DNA from: Xenorhabdus beddingii
Lineage (GTDB): Bacteria > Pseudomonadota > Gammaproteobacteria > Enterobacterales > Enterobacteriaceae
Assembly: GCF_002127545.1 (NCBI RefSeq)
Contig: NZ_MUBK01000010.1
Location: 59,004-123,003 of the forward strand
Length of the DNA stretch: 64,000 nt
Direction: 5' to 3'
In this document: piece after piece, positions 51,925-59,825 of the stretch
How the letters are laid out: each line of letters begins with the position of its first letter
How positions within the stretch are numbered: the first letter of the stretch is position 1
Notes under the pieces: model-generated
Databases searched by the model: none
Told to the model about the DNA's origin: nothing
Seen by the model: the letters and a program-made list of their open reading frames with translations, nothing else
Translations under genes and position numbers: made by a program

Positions 51925-51962
51925 TCGTGCTTTCTCAAAAGAAAATGAATACATAATTGAAC

Positions 51963-52004
51963 GTTATAACGGACGATGATATTCTCACCATCGTCCGTTA
52001 TAAC
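51963..52004. promoter_or_regulatory. Perfect 16+16 bp inverted repeat in the sutR-ydcO intergenic region
   Basis: GTTATAACGGACGATG (51963-51978) is the exact reverse complement of CATCGTCCGTTATAAC (51989-52004), with a 10-base spacer. Each arm ends in the smaller palindrome GTTATAAC. The element lies between the divergent sutR-like and BenE-like genes, 39 bases before the sutR start and 20 bases before the transporter start. It is a strong candidate operator for the XRE regulator, acting on both promoters; a hairpin role is possible. Confidence 0.75.
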
Positions 52005-52023
52005 ATCCGACAGGTCATGTCAT

Positions 52024-53208
52024 ATGCCTAAGCTATCATTTTTTAGGGATTTCTCACCAGCAACACTTGCCACAGGGTTTGTTGCGGTATTAGTGGGTTA
52101 CGCCAGTTCAGTTGCGATAATTCTTCAGGCAGCGACGGCAATCGGTGTCGAACCCTCACAAATAGGTGCCTGGTTAAGTATGCTGGGTGTGGGAATGGGA
52201 GTCACGACAATTGCGTTATCACGCTATTATCGCACCCCCATTTTAACCGCCTGGTCAACACCGGGAATGGCATTATTGGCGACCAGTTTTCCGGGGACTT
52301 CCGTTAACGAAGCTATCGGCATGTTTATCTTCGCTTCGGCACTCATGTTGATATGTGGTATCACCGGACTATTTGCCAGATTGATGAATTACATCCCTCA
52401 TACCTTGGCGGCGGCGATGCTTGCCGGAATATTACTCCGCTTCGGTTTGGATGCGTTTCAAATGCTCCAAGTCAACTTTTGGCTTTGTGGTGCCATGCTG
52501 CTGGTTTACTTAATTGCCCGCCGCTATTTTCCGTTATATGCCATCATTTCAACGCTTGCAGCCGGGCTGATGATGAGTATTTTCAGTGGCGATTTAAATT
52601 TGACAAGTGGAAACATCATGTTTTCCATGCCTGAATTTATCATGCCACAATTTAGCGCCAGCACCCTCATTGGTGTGGGTATTCCATTTTTTATCGTCAC
52701 GATGGCGTCACAAAATGCACCGGGGATCGCGACCCTACAAGCGGCGGGCTACCCTCCCCGCACATCCAAATTACTGATTTGGACATCATTGATGACCATG
52801 ATTCTGGCACCTTTCGGTGGGTTCAGTATTTGCATTGCCGCAATTACGGCGGCCATTTGCATGGGAAGCGATGTCCATCCAGACCCGAATAAGCGGTATA
52901 TCGCCGCAGTCACTGCTGGTTTTTTCTACTTGCTGGCAGGTATTTTTGGTGGGGCAATTTTCTATTTGTTTAGCGCATTTCCAGTGCCATTAATAAAAAT
53001 TCTGGCCGGATTAGCACTCCTTGGTACTTTTACAAATAGCCTAAATCAAGCGATCAAAGATGAATATACAAGAGACGCCGCGATTATTTGCTTCCTGATC
53101 ACGGCATCGGGAGCAAATTTACTGGGAGTCAGTTCAGCATTTTGGGGACTGCTCGGTGGGGTCATGACTCACTGTATATTTAAAAAAGTGCAGTTTAAAA
53201 AATTATAG
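52024..53208 (+). CDS. BenE-family inner-membrane transporter, YdcO-like
   Basis: 394 residues from the ATG at 52024 (MPKLSFFRDFSPATLATGF); an in-frame extension to 51976 would run through the inverted repeat. It has about 12 hydrophobic segments and the BenE/NCS2-like motifs STPGMALLATSF (about 78-89), VGIPFFIVTMASQNAPGIAT and LIWTSLMTMILAPFGGFSICIAA. The regulator on the other strand is SutR/YdcN-like, matching E. coli ydcN-ydcO, so YdcO is the best relative. The substrate is unknown; benzoate transport is only the family name, and no benzoate catabolic gene is nearby. Confidence 0.88.
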   Translation: MPKLSFFRDFSPATLATGFVAVLVGYASSVAIILQAATAIGVEPSQIGAWLSMLGVGMGVTTIALSRYYRTPILTAWSTPGMALLATSFPGTSVNEAIGMFIFASALMLICGITGLFARLMNYIPHTLAAAMLAGILLRFGLDAFQMLQVNFWLCGAMLLVYLIARRYFPLYAIISTLAAGLMMSIFSGDLNLTSGNIMFSMPEFIMPQFSASTLIGVGIPFFIVTMASQNAPGIATLQAAGYPPRTSKLLIWTSLMTMILAPFGGFSICIAAITAAICMGSDVHPDPNKRYIAAVTAGFFYLLAGIFGGAIFYLFSAFPVPLIKILAGLALLGTFTNSLNQAIKDEYTRDAAIICFLITASGANLLGVSSAFWGLLGGVMTHCIFKKVQFKKL

Positions 53209-53223
53209 TTAAAAAACTTATAG
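53195..53223 (+). repeat. 14/15-bp tandem duplication at the ydcO-like stop codon
   Basis: TTAAAAAATTATAG (53195-53208) is followed by TTAAAAAACTTATAG (53209-53223). The TAG of the first copy is the stop of the transporter gene. Confidence 0.75.
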
Positions 53224-53295
53224 TAAAAACGTACAGTGATAAAGTCACACATTAATAGTGTGACCAGAAAAATAAGGTGAGTGAAAGCTCACCGA

Positions 53296-53802
53296 CTATT
53301 TAATATTATGACCCAATTTAGATAGCATACTTTTCACAATACTTCCGTGGGCAAGAGATACGGGTATCATATACATTTTCCCAAAAAAATTATGCGTGAT
53401 AACAGATGCCGTCACAGTCACTATATAACCGATGCCATGATCCTCATTAGAGGAAATATTCAGAGATAATAAAACGGTCAAATGTATATCTTTCGATAAT
53501 AGACACATTTCATCATCACTGATATGTACAATCTCAAAAAAATCAACATAATCTCCATCATGGAGTGTTTCTTTTAAATTTTTGCCAGAGAAACCATGAA
53601 TTCCTTTTACACCCGCCAGACTCGAAATTTTATCTCTTATCGTAAAAGAGATACGTAACCACAATGGTATTTCTTTTGTCATTTCATTATAAACATCAAG
53701 CGCGGTTCTTTTATTTTCAACAACAGTTTTTTGCTGACTATAATAATCCAACTTATCTTTTTCATCTAATAATAACAAACCTGATTCATCACGATAGTAC
53801 AT
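53296..53802 (-). CDS. DUF2867-like protein
   Basis: A 168-residue soluble protein. The pattern LWLRISFTIRDKISSLAG, then GDYVDFFEIVHISDDEMCLL, KDIHLTVLLSLNIS, and a C-terminal TASVITHNFFGKMYMIPVSLAHGSIVKSML matches what I recall of DUF2867 proteins (membrane-surface START-like domain, often ending with a conserved N-x-x-G-x-x-Y-M and a His). The function is unknown. It is convergent with the transporter gene and moderately AT-rich. Confidence 0.65.
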   Translation of the reverse strand: MYYRDESGLLLLDEKDKLDYYSQQKTVVENKRTALDVYNEMTKEIPLWLRISFTIRDKISSLAGVKGIHGFSGKNLKETLHDGDYVDFFEIVHISDDEMCLLSKDIHLTVLLSLNISSNEDHGIGYIVTVTASVITHNFFGKMYMIPVSLAHGSIVKSMLSKLGHNIK

Positions 53803-53940
53803 ATTTCACCATAATATTATTTTGTATAAAAATAAGCCCACCCAGTATTAATCCAGCCGTAGCTCTTTACCCAACCAAGCAGAGAGCCAGTGGAAAAATG
53901 AAGTACAACGAGGATAGTGCTTTGTCTAGTGTTCAAATTT

Positions 53941-54141
53941 TTATATCATACCTATTATAGAAAGCAGTTTATAAAGCCCGTAAGATGACAAGGCTAATCC
54001 TCCCCCTGAAACAATAATAAAAAAACTATTGACCGCCTGCCCTTTTTGCAAATAAATCCAACAGGTAGCAATAAAGGCAATCAGACAAGCTAATACCGAC
54101 ACTAATAATAAAACCCCCACAGGCAGTATTACCATTCCCAT
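53941..54141 (-). CDS. Small two-helix membrane protein
   Basis: 66 residues from the ATG at 54141 (MGMVILPVGVLLLVSVLACL), with AAAAGGAG at the right distance upstream. Two hydrophobic segments are visible, about 4-28 and 38-62, joined by a short polar loop (IYLQKGQAVNS). I recognise no family. The strong ribosome site supports translation. Confidence 0.6.
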   Translation of the reverse strand: MGMVILPVGVLLLVSVLACLIAFIATCWIYLQKGQAVNSFFIIVSGGGLALSSYGLYKLLSIIGMI

Positions 54142-54246
54142 AACCAAAACTCCTTTTGTTAATTAATCTTATTGAAGTTTTAGTCTACTTTATACTCAGA
54201 CTACTGTCAGCTTTTTTAATTTTTTGAGTCTCGTTCGGTACAATCA

Positions 54247-54423
54247 CTACCTCGGTTTATTGATTGCCCAACAGGTAAATTCCTCTATTTCTTCATCTAA
54301 AGTATCAGCGACCACCAAACCAACAATTGCTCCTGCCGCGCTACCCACTAACACCAGAACAACAATACAGATGGGGCTTCTTGTTTGCTGTTGTGAATTG
54401 GGGATTATCTCTTGCTGAGGCTT
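54247..54423 (-). pseudogene. Small membrane-protein-like frame with no usable start
   Basis: A minus-strand frame of about 59 codons ends at TAG (54247-54249) and reads as a proper bitopic protein: SPICIVVLVLVGSAAGAIVG followed by LVVADTLDEEIEEFTCW and a basic tail. Immediately upstream in frame is a TAG, then TCA-AGA-GTG. The expected start (GTG with GGGG before it) is therefore cut off by a nonsense codon. It may be a decayed relative of the neighbouring small membrane gene. The plus-strand ORF overlapping it is its shadow. Confidence 0.4.
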
Positions 54424-54610
54424 CTATGATCTCACCCCATAATCTGACTTAATAAAACTTCTGTTAAACTTTGTGAAAAATTTTCTTTTCCAAAAGTTTA
54501 AAATTTAAGTTTCATACAGTTATGCCCTGTTATTGATGAGAACATGACTTTATTTTGTTGGTTAAATTCACCATTAAGAACAGAGCCATCATCAAGCGTG
54601 ATGATACATT

Positions 54611-54837
54611 TCATACCGCAATAATCAATTTCAAGGGAGACATTAAAACGGTTGTCGTCATGTCACCCAATGGTGTCCGCCGTGCTTCATTTCTCTTGGC
54701 ACTTGCTTCTGCGAGGGAGATATCAGGATATACTCCCCCAATGCGAGTAATTTTCTTTTACTTGCGAGCCGATATTTTAACCGCCAATAGCGAGAGCCAT
54801 TAGGGTTAACCAATAGATATAATCCACCAGCACATCG
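54611..54837 (-). pseudogene. Remnant of a tyrosine-recombinase (DUF4102-type) phage integrase N-terminus
   Basis: The minus strand from 54837 reads GGLYLLVNPNGSRYWRLKYR followed by LASKRKLLALGEY. After a shift of frame at about 54727-54734, where AT is duplicated (GAGTATATCC), it continues PDISLAEASAKRNEAR. This is the arm-binding domain of P4/CP4-type integrases (typically GGLYL.V...G.K.W..KYR, then LGxYPxxSLAEAR). A stop lies upstream (54838-54840) and homology ends after NEARR. So it lacks both the start and the whole catalytic domain. It is a dead fragment marking a former integrated element. Confidence 0.8.
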
Positions 54838-55181
54838 CTACAACCACTCAAAAGAAAAACGTGAAATCATAGAGCAGTGAGAAAGTAAGCTGCTGTCACT
54901 GTGATGCAGCAGTTTGCTGATTACGGGGATGGGGTGTTGGGAGGCACTACGCTCTTTTCTGTTTACTGGCTATAATGATGGGTATCGGGGATCTACTGCC
55001 CAAAACCGAAGAGGGATTATAGAAATATGTAATATAGCGGTCAAAAGTGTAAACCAGAAGACTAAATGGCGGTTCTCCGTTTTCACTTTCTAATCAAAGA
55101 AGTAAAAGCCTTTTCTTTGTTTAATACATTAACATATGTATAATAATGCGATTTTCATATCACTCTTGAATACTATAACTT
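54838..55181. other. Intergenic region left of the transferase gene
   Basis: About 345 bases with no supported gene. CAGCTTACTTTC-type and CTGCTGTCACTGTGATGCAGCAG (54891-54913, a CTGCTG...CAGCAG hairpin) are visible on the plus strand. AT content rises sharply towards 55140. Confidence 0.4.
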
Positions 55182-56723
55182 ATGAATTTAATAAATAAAA
55201 TATCATACAAGTACATTTTGACTATTGTTGGAGCATTGGGTTTATCTTATCCACTGAATCTCTTTATCTTTCAAAAAGATTCTAGCATACCTCACTTGTC
55301 AACCTTTGCGCTACTCTTGTCTATTTTTCTGTTAATTAAGGAAAAGAATAAAATTCTGATTAGTACTGGTACTACACTACTTTTCTTTCTTGTTATCCAG
55401 ATAAATTATTCTTTTGTTTTTGGAGAAAGAGTATCAGTGTCAGTTCTTGACTCATTTATTGAGACGAATGAAAAAGAATCTCTGTCTATGGCAGGTCATT
55501 TATTTTTCATAATGTTATTGCCATCATTAGTGGTAACATTAGCTTTATTTTATCTAATAAGGAGAAAAACAAAAAATATCAAATTTCACATAACTCTAAA
55601 AGTTTTGCCCGTATTTATTTTCCTTGTCACATTTTATCTTAGTGCTTCCGCTGTCGACAAACAACTATTATCAGACATCAAAGAAGATAGTAAAACAATC
55701 GGTTTATTTATAAGGGATAGATATCCCGCTATTATTGGGGATTTTGCTTATTTGTATGTTTCTAGTTATTCAAATGATAAATATGCAAACATCAGCGAAA
55801 TAAGTGAATTTAACGAATCAATAATAGGAAATAAAAAACCAAATATCAATACTATTATTTTAATAATGGGTGAATCATCACTATCAACTCATTATAGTGC
55901 ATATGGATACGAATTAAATACAACACCAAACATGAATCGTATATTTTCTTCTAACGGAGGATGTATAATAAATAACGCACATTCTAGTGCGCCAATAACA
56001 AGAAACTCTGTTTCTATGTCCCTTGCTTTTCATACCCCAGAAAGCGAATTAAATTTATTTAAAAACAAATCAATAATAGAAATGGCTAAATCAAATGGCT
56101 ATAAGACGTATTGGTTAGGCTCACAAGATCTAGATGGGCTCCACTCATCTAAATATGGGTTTATTGCAAAAAAATCTGATGTAATAAAACTCACAAACTT
56201 TAAAGATGACAACTTAAGTCATTTCTTGAATGAAGTTCTTTTAGATAATGAAGAAAATAAATTTATTGTAATTCACTTACATGGCAGTCATATGCCTTAT
56301 AAGAATTACGACAATTCCGATAAGATGGCACTACCTAATGCTGATAGCTATGACTTAACTATCCATCATACAGATAGAGTTATAAATAATATATATGATG
56401 TCATTGATAAGGAAAGCACCAATTATTCTATGATATACACTTCTGATCATGGAGAAATTGTTAATAAAGGACATGGCTATCAAAAAGGCAGAAACCAATA
56501 TCTTGTACCATTTATGTACAAATCAAACAACCATCAATATAACTGTCAGTTTATAGAATCATTTCGAAATAAAGATGGCTATTTGAGTGGATTGATGAAT
56601 AAATATATTTTATCAAATCTTATCGGTTACGATATTGAGCCATCAATTCTTAATAAAGAAAGAAATAATGATAGAGTGTTAACAGCAGACGAATCCGTTT
56701 TGCCATTTTCACAGATAGAATAA
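55182..56723 (+). CDS. Phosphoethanolamine transferase-like membrane sulfatase-fold protein
   Basis: A 513-residue protein with five hydrophobic N-terminal segments (about 10-30, 36-54, 58-76, 102-125, 138-156), then a periplasmic sulfatase-type catalytic domain (about 220-490). Motifs are ILIMGESSLSTHYSAYGYEL, SSAPITRNSVSMSLAF, KFIVIHLHGSHMPYKNYD and IYTSDHGEIVNKGHGYQ, as in EptA/EptB/CptA-type enzymes that add phosphoethanolamine to LPS. The nucleophile position, Thr in EptA (GET), is Ser here (GES). It is very AT-rich compared with adjacent phage genes. It lies beside the tail-fibre gene, a usual place for lysogenic conversion genes. No strong ribosome site is visible. Confidence 0.75.
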   Translation: MNLINKISYKYILTIVGALGLSYPLNLFIFQKDSSIPHLSTFALLLSIFLLIKEKNKILISTGTTLLFFLVIQINYSFVFGERVSVSVLDSFIETNEKESLSMAGHLFFIMLLPSLVVTLALFYLIRRKTKNIKFHITLKVLPVFIFLVTFYLSASAVDKQLLSDIKEDSKTIGLFIRDRYPAIIGDFAYLYVSSYSNDKYANISEISEFNESIIGNKKPNINTIILIMGESSLSTHYSAYGYELNTTPNMNRIFSSNGGCIINNAHSSAPITRNSVSMSLAFHTPESELNLFKNKSIIEMAKSNGYKTYWLGSQDLDGLHSSKYGFIAKKSDVIKLTNFKDDNLSHFLNEVLLDNEENKFIVIHLHGSHMPYKNYDNSDKMALPNADSYDLTIHHTDRVINNIYDVIDKESTNYSMIYTSDHGEIVNKGHGYQKGRNQYLVPFMYKSNNHQYNCQFIESFRNKDGYLSGLMNKYILSNLIGYDIEPSILNKERNNDRVLTADESVLPFSQIE

Positions 56724-56744
56724 AATAAAATAAAATATAAAATC

Positions 56745-56768
56745 ACGACCACTTATTTAAGTGGTCGT
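56745..56768 (-). terminator. Terminator of the tail gene block
   Basis: ACGACCACTT (56745-56754) pairs perfectly with AAGTGGTCGT (56759-56768) around ATTT. On the minus strand the stem is followed by GATTTTATATTTT, T-rich, so it ends the leftward phage transcript 25 bases after the tail-fibre stop. Confidence 0.7.
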
Positions 56769-56792
56769 AAACTATATCTCCATCGTATTTTA

Positions 56793-57983
56793 CTATTTTG
56801 ACAATACTACTTGATTCATCGTTTGGTCTCCGTTATGGAATCTCAGTATATAAGGAGGAATGAATTCAATATCTCCCCACCAACCACCAGACCATTGAGT
56901 CACAAACCGTCTACCTACTACTGGAACTTGCAGTGGCATATATTTTCCCGAAGAAGCTTGTTTGACATATACAAAGCAACCAGAAATATCTGCTGTACAA
57001 ACCATATCTCCACGATTTTGTATATGACCATTCCAAACAACTATTTCTTGGGTTCTACGTGTGCCTGCATCACGCTGTAAATATCGGCTATCACTCTCTC
57101 CTCGGGTATAACACTCCCCCCTAACCGCATAATTTCCCGCCGGCTGATAATTCCCTACGGGTTGGTAGTTTCCGCGTAATTGATATCGGCCGTCTGATTC
57201 GTGTCTTGTGTAACTTTCCCCGCGAACAGCATAATTGCCAGCAGGGGCATAATTGCCTTTTGACTGATACCGATTATCTGATTCTGGTTTGGTATAACTT
57301 TCACCTTTCGGAGCATAGCTACCCGCAGGCGCATAATTGCCTCTTGGCTGGTACTTTCCGTCGCTTTCGTTCTTTGAGTAGCTATAGCCTGATTCTAAAT
57401 AGTTCCCTTTGGGTTGATACTTATCATCGGATTCTGCCTTGATGTAGCTCTCCCCCTTCAGTGCATAGTTTCCCGCAGGCTGGTAGTTTCCTTTTGCCTG
57501 AAAACGGGTGTCCGACTCTTCCTTGTTGTAGCTGTACCCTGCGGGCTGGTAGTTCCCTAACGGCTGGAAACGCTGATTAGCCTCTTCTTTGTTGTACGCC
57601 CCCACATCCCCCGCCGTCAGGTCGGCTTTTAATTCCATCCACCCCTGACCCGCTTGCGGTTCTTCCTTGTTGTTCTCGATGCGGGACTGCCAGAGTTTTT
57701 GGTTGTGATAGACCACCGCACGCAGGGGGTACGGTTGCGCCTCTACCGACCATTTCGCCACCCCAAACGTCTGGATCTCCCCCACGGCTTCGGTGATATC
57801 GTGAAAAATCCCGTTCATCTTCTCACGTTCGATATCCTTTGCGGCGGGATCGGTATTCTGGTCACGCTCGTAATCATAACCGTACCCCTGCGTATACGAG
57901 ACAGAGCCGTCCGGCTGGACTTCATTAGGAATAGAAACCCGGTCCCCTTGCGCCGCGAAGGGGGTTTTGAATGTTTTAGTCAT
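56793..57983 (-). CDS. Phage tail fibre protein with repetitive shaft
   Basis: A 396-residue tail fibre. The N-terminus (1-130) is the attachment domain (FKTPFAAQGDRVSIP, EREKMNGIFHDITEAVGEIQ). Residues about 130-305 form at least ten degenerate repeats of the type GNYxPAGNYAxxGESYTKxESDxRYQ; these build the shaft. The distal tip (about 305-396) contains IVVWNGHIQNRGDMVCTADI and SGGWWGDIEFIPPYILRF, the probable receptor-binding region. The ATG follows CGGAGC. It lies at the 3' end of the tail operon; no separate chaperone gene follows. Confidence 0.88.
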   Translation of the reverse strand: MTKTFKTPFAAQGDRVSIPNEVQPDGSVSYTQGYGYDYERDQNTDPAAKDIEREKMNGIFHDITEAVGEIQTFGVAKWSVEAQPYPLRAVVYHNQKLWQSRIENNKEEPQAGQGWMELKADLTAGDVGAYNKEEANQRFQPLGNYQPAGYSYNKEESDTRFQAKGNYQPAGNYALKGESYIKAESDDKYQPKGNYLESGYSYSKNESDGKYQPRGNYAPAGSYAPKGESYTKPESDNRYQSKGNYAPAGNYAVRGESYTRHESDGRYQLRGNYQPVGNYQPAGNYAVRGECYTRGESDSRYLQRDAGTRRTQEIVVWNGHIQNRGDMVCTADISGCFVYVKQASSGKYMPLQVPVVGRRFVTQWSGGWWGDIEFIPPYILRFHNGDQTMNQVVLSK

Positions 57984-57987
57984 GAAA

Positions 57988-58641
57988 TTATGCTCCGAAG
58001 TTGCTGCTTAAGTAGTTGGTGTGTTTTTTACCGAAGCCAAAGGCTTTTTTGGTGACAATGCGGTATTTGACGCCGACGCCGGAGGGGCGCGGCATCAGGT
58101 CAAAGTTTTCCAGTAACACCCGCAAGTTTTCATCGGGGTTGAAGTTGAAAACGTAGTACATGTAAGTCATGTCGAGCGGGTCAAGCACAAAGACCTTGCT
58201 GTCATTGCGCCAGAAGAAGCGTTCTAAAAAAGTATTAATGTTAACTACCGTCGGGCTTTGGGTCAGGTTGAAGTAGCGCATACGGATAATCAGGCGCTTC
58301 TGACTGGTCGTCAGCATCAGGGTGTAATCGGCATTGCGCCGGAAATTACCCCTGAAGTTACGTTTCTTGCCAAAACCAACGCCGATTTTGGTCTTGTCAC
58401 TGGGGGAAACATCTATCCCCAGCGACACATCCAGAATACGCGCCCAGACGGCCAGCCCGAAGTCATTGGCGGTGTCGATATTGAACACATCGCGATACCA
58501 GTGCTGCCAGAATGCCGCGCTGTGACGGTTAAAAGCGGCTGCCTTACGGGTCGCCAGTGTTTTCAGTTTGTCGGCGTTATCATACTGCCAGAGAATGGCG
58601 CGCAGCAGGTCAGAATGCAGATCCAGCGTCTGTATTTTCAT
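57988..58641 (-). CDS. Phage baseplate/tail protein, DUF2612-like
   Basis: A 217-residue protein with LLRAILWQYDNADKLKTLAT, FWQHWYRDVFNIDTANDFGL, VWARILDVSLGIDV and INTFLERFFWRNDSKVFVLD. This fits the DUF2612 phage family, whose members follow baseplate J in contractile tails and occupy the place of P2 gpI. It overlaps the baseplate J gene upstream (ATGA) and ends four bases before the tail-fibre start, indicating a single transcript. It probably links the baseplate wedge to the fibre. Confidence 0.8.
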   Translation of the reverse strand: MKIQTLDLHSDLLRAILWQYDNADKLKTLATRKAAAFNRHSAAFWQHWYRDVFNIDTANDFGLAVWARILDVSLGIDVSPSDKTKIGVGFGKKRNFRGNFRRNADYTLMLTTSQKRLIIRMRYFNLTQSPTVVNINTFLERFFWRNDSKVFVLDPLDMTYMYYVFNFNPDENLRVLLENFDLMPRPSGVGVKYRIVTKKAFGFGKKHTNYLSSNFGA

Positions 58642-59825
58642 GTGATCACCACCTGCACCGACCCCCGGTGCAACCGGGCGATTTCATTGAGTTTGATGGG
58701 GATAATCCCCACCTCCCACGCTTTGCCATCCAGTGACAGTTCGACTTTGGTGATAAATAACCGGGGTTCAATGGCATTGATGGCGGCGGATATCTCGAAT
58801 GGCGAGACTTCACGCCCCACAATCAACCCGTCATCCCCGTCAATCTCACCACGTACCCATTGCTCAATGGCGGCGGGGATAATGCTTTGTGCATCCATCG
58901 TGGATTTTTTCACCGTCACCCGGCAGAAGGTCACTTTTTCGGTCGGCCGGTCAACGCGGATTTCGTATTCCTGACCACTCACCCGCTCGGTGACGGTAAC
59001 GACTTCCTGCCCGTTATAGGCGGCACCGATGGTTTTGGTGCGTAGCAGGGCACGGGCGATTTCGTCACGGTCGCCCCCTTCCACGCAGACATAGACACTG
59101 TGGGGCAACAGTTTCATGCCATCAAAGGCTTTAACCTGCGGGCTGTAATTTTCACGGAATGACAGCGAGTTCACGCCCTCCAGCTCGTACAGGGAAGAGG
59201 TGATTGCCTCGCCCACGCTGACGGTATTCTTGGCCAGTGTCTGTTTACGTCTTCGCCGGGCGCTGACGTCCGATTCCGCTTCACGACCCACCACCGCGTG
59301 GGTGGGATTGCGGACGGTTTCCCAGCCCAGCACCGAACTGGCGACCCGCTCAAGGTGCCCGACTTTGCATTCAACCGCACCCAAGGCCACCGCCCGCATA
59401 TCGCCTTTCGTTTTACCGTCCTTGCCGATAATCAGGGTACCGGTGGTTTCAAATAACGCACCCGTGACGGATCCCGCCTGTGCGCCTTTGGGGATAATGG
59501 TCTCAGGCACGCCGCCAAATTCGACGTTCGTCAGATAAGAATGGGTGGCCGCAAAACGACTGCCGCCCATCAGCGCCCAAATCGCATCAAGGAAAATGCC
59601 GCCCGCAAGATCCGGGTTAATCTGGTTGGCCAGCTCGGCATTGTTGCGTACCATCGCGTCGCGGTTCTCGGTCTCCATCGTCACCAGTACGCCCTGTGGG
59701 GTTTCCGGTGACAGGTCGATGTCCTGCCCGAACGCGGCGAAAAAGTCATTTTCCACATCGCGACGCAACTCTGCCGTGTCCGGCACAATCACCCCCTGAC
59801 GGGTAATGTAGTGATAATCAGCCAT
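58638..59825 (-). CDS. Phage baseplate J-like protein
   Basis: A 395-residue baseplate wedge protein of the gpJ/Mu gp47 family. The opening YITRQGVIVPDTAELRRDVE, then QDIDLSPETPQGVLVTMETE (about 35-54), AGGIFLDAIWALMGGSRFAA and RRRRKQTLAKNTVSVGEAI are typical, as are the C-terminal PFEISAAINAIEPRLFITKV and LNEIARLHRGSVQVV. It overlaps its neighbours on both sides. It forms the wedge that surrounds the hub in contractile tails. Confidence 0.9.
   Translation of the reverse strand: MADYHYITRQGVIVPDTAELRRDVENDFFAAFGQDIDLSPETPQGVLVTMETENRDAMVRNNAELANQINPDLAGGIFLDAIWALMGGSRFAATHSYLTNVEFGGVPETIIPKGAQAGSVTGALFETTGTLIIGKDGKTKGDMRAVALGAVECKVGHLERVASSVLGWETVRNPTHAVVGREAESDVSARRRRKQTLAKNTVSVGEAITSSLYELEGVNSLSFRENYSPQVKAFDGMKLLPHSVYVCVEGGDRDEIARALLRTKTIGAAYNGQEVVTVTERVSGQEYEIRVDRPTEKVTFCRVTVKKSTMDAQSIIPAAIEQWVRGEIDGDDGLIVGREVSPFEISAAINAIEPRLFITKVELSLDGKAWEVGIIPIKLNEIARLHRGSVQVVIT

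Noticed and set aside
52024..53208. Benzoate degradation locus
   Set aside because: Only the family name of the transporter suggests benzoate. No benABCD or cat genes are present, and the regulator pairs it with the E. coli ydcN-ydcO unit.
54224..54418. Plus-strand ORF of 64 codons
   Set aside because: It is low-complexity and antisense to a minus-strand frame that reads as a membrane protein, so it is a shadow.
54555..54803. Plus-strand ORF of 82 codons
   Set aside because: It is antisense to the integrase remnant, whose minus-strand translation has a clear family pattern.
57090..57570. Possible CRISPR or satellite array
   Set aside because: The repeats are in frame, degenerate and encode a fibre shaft. 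There are no unique spacers of constant length and no cas genes.
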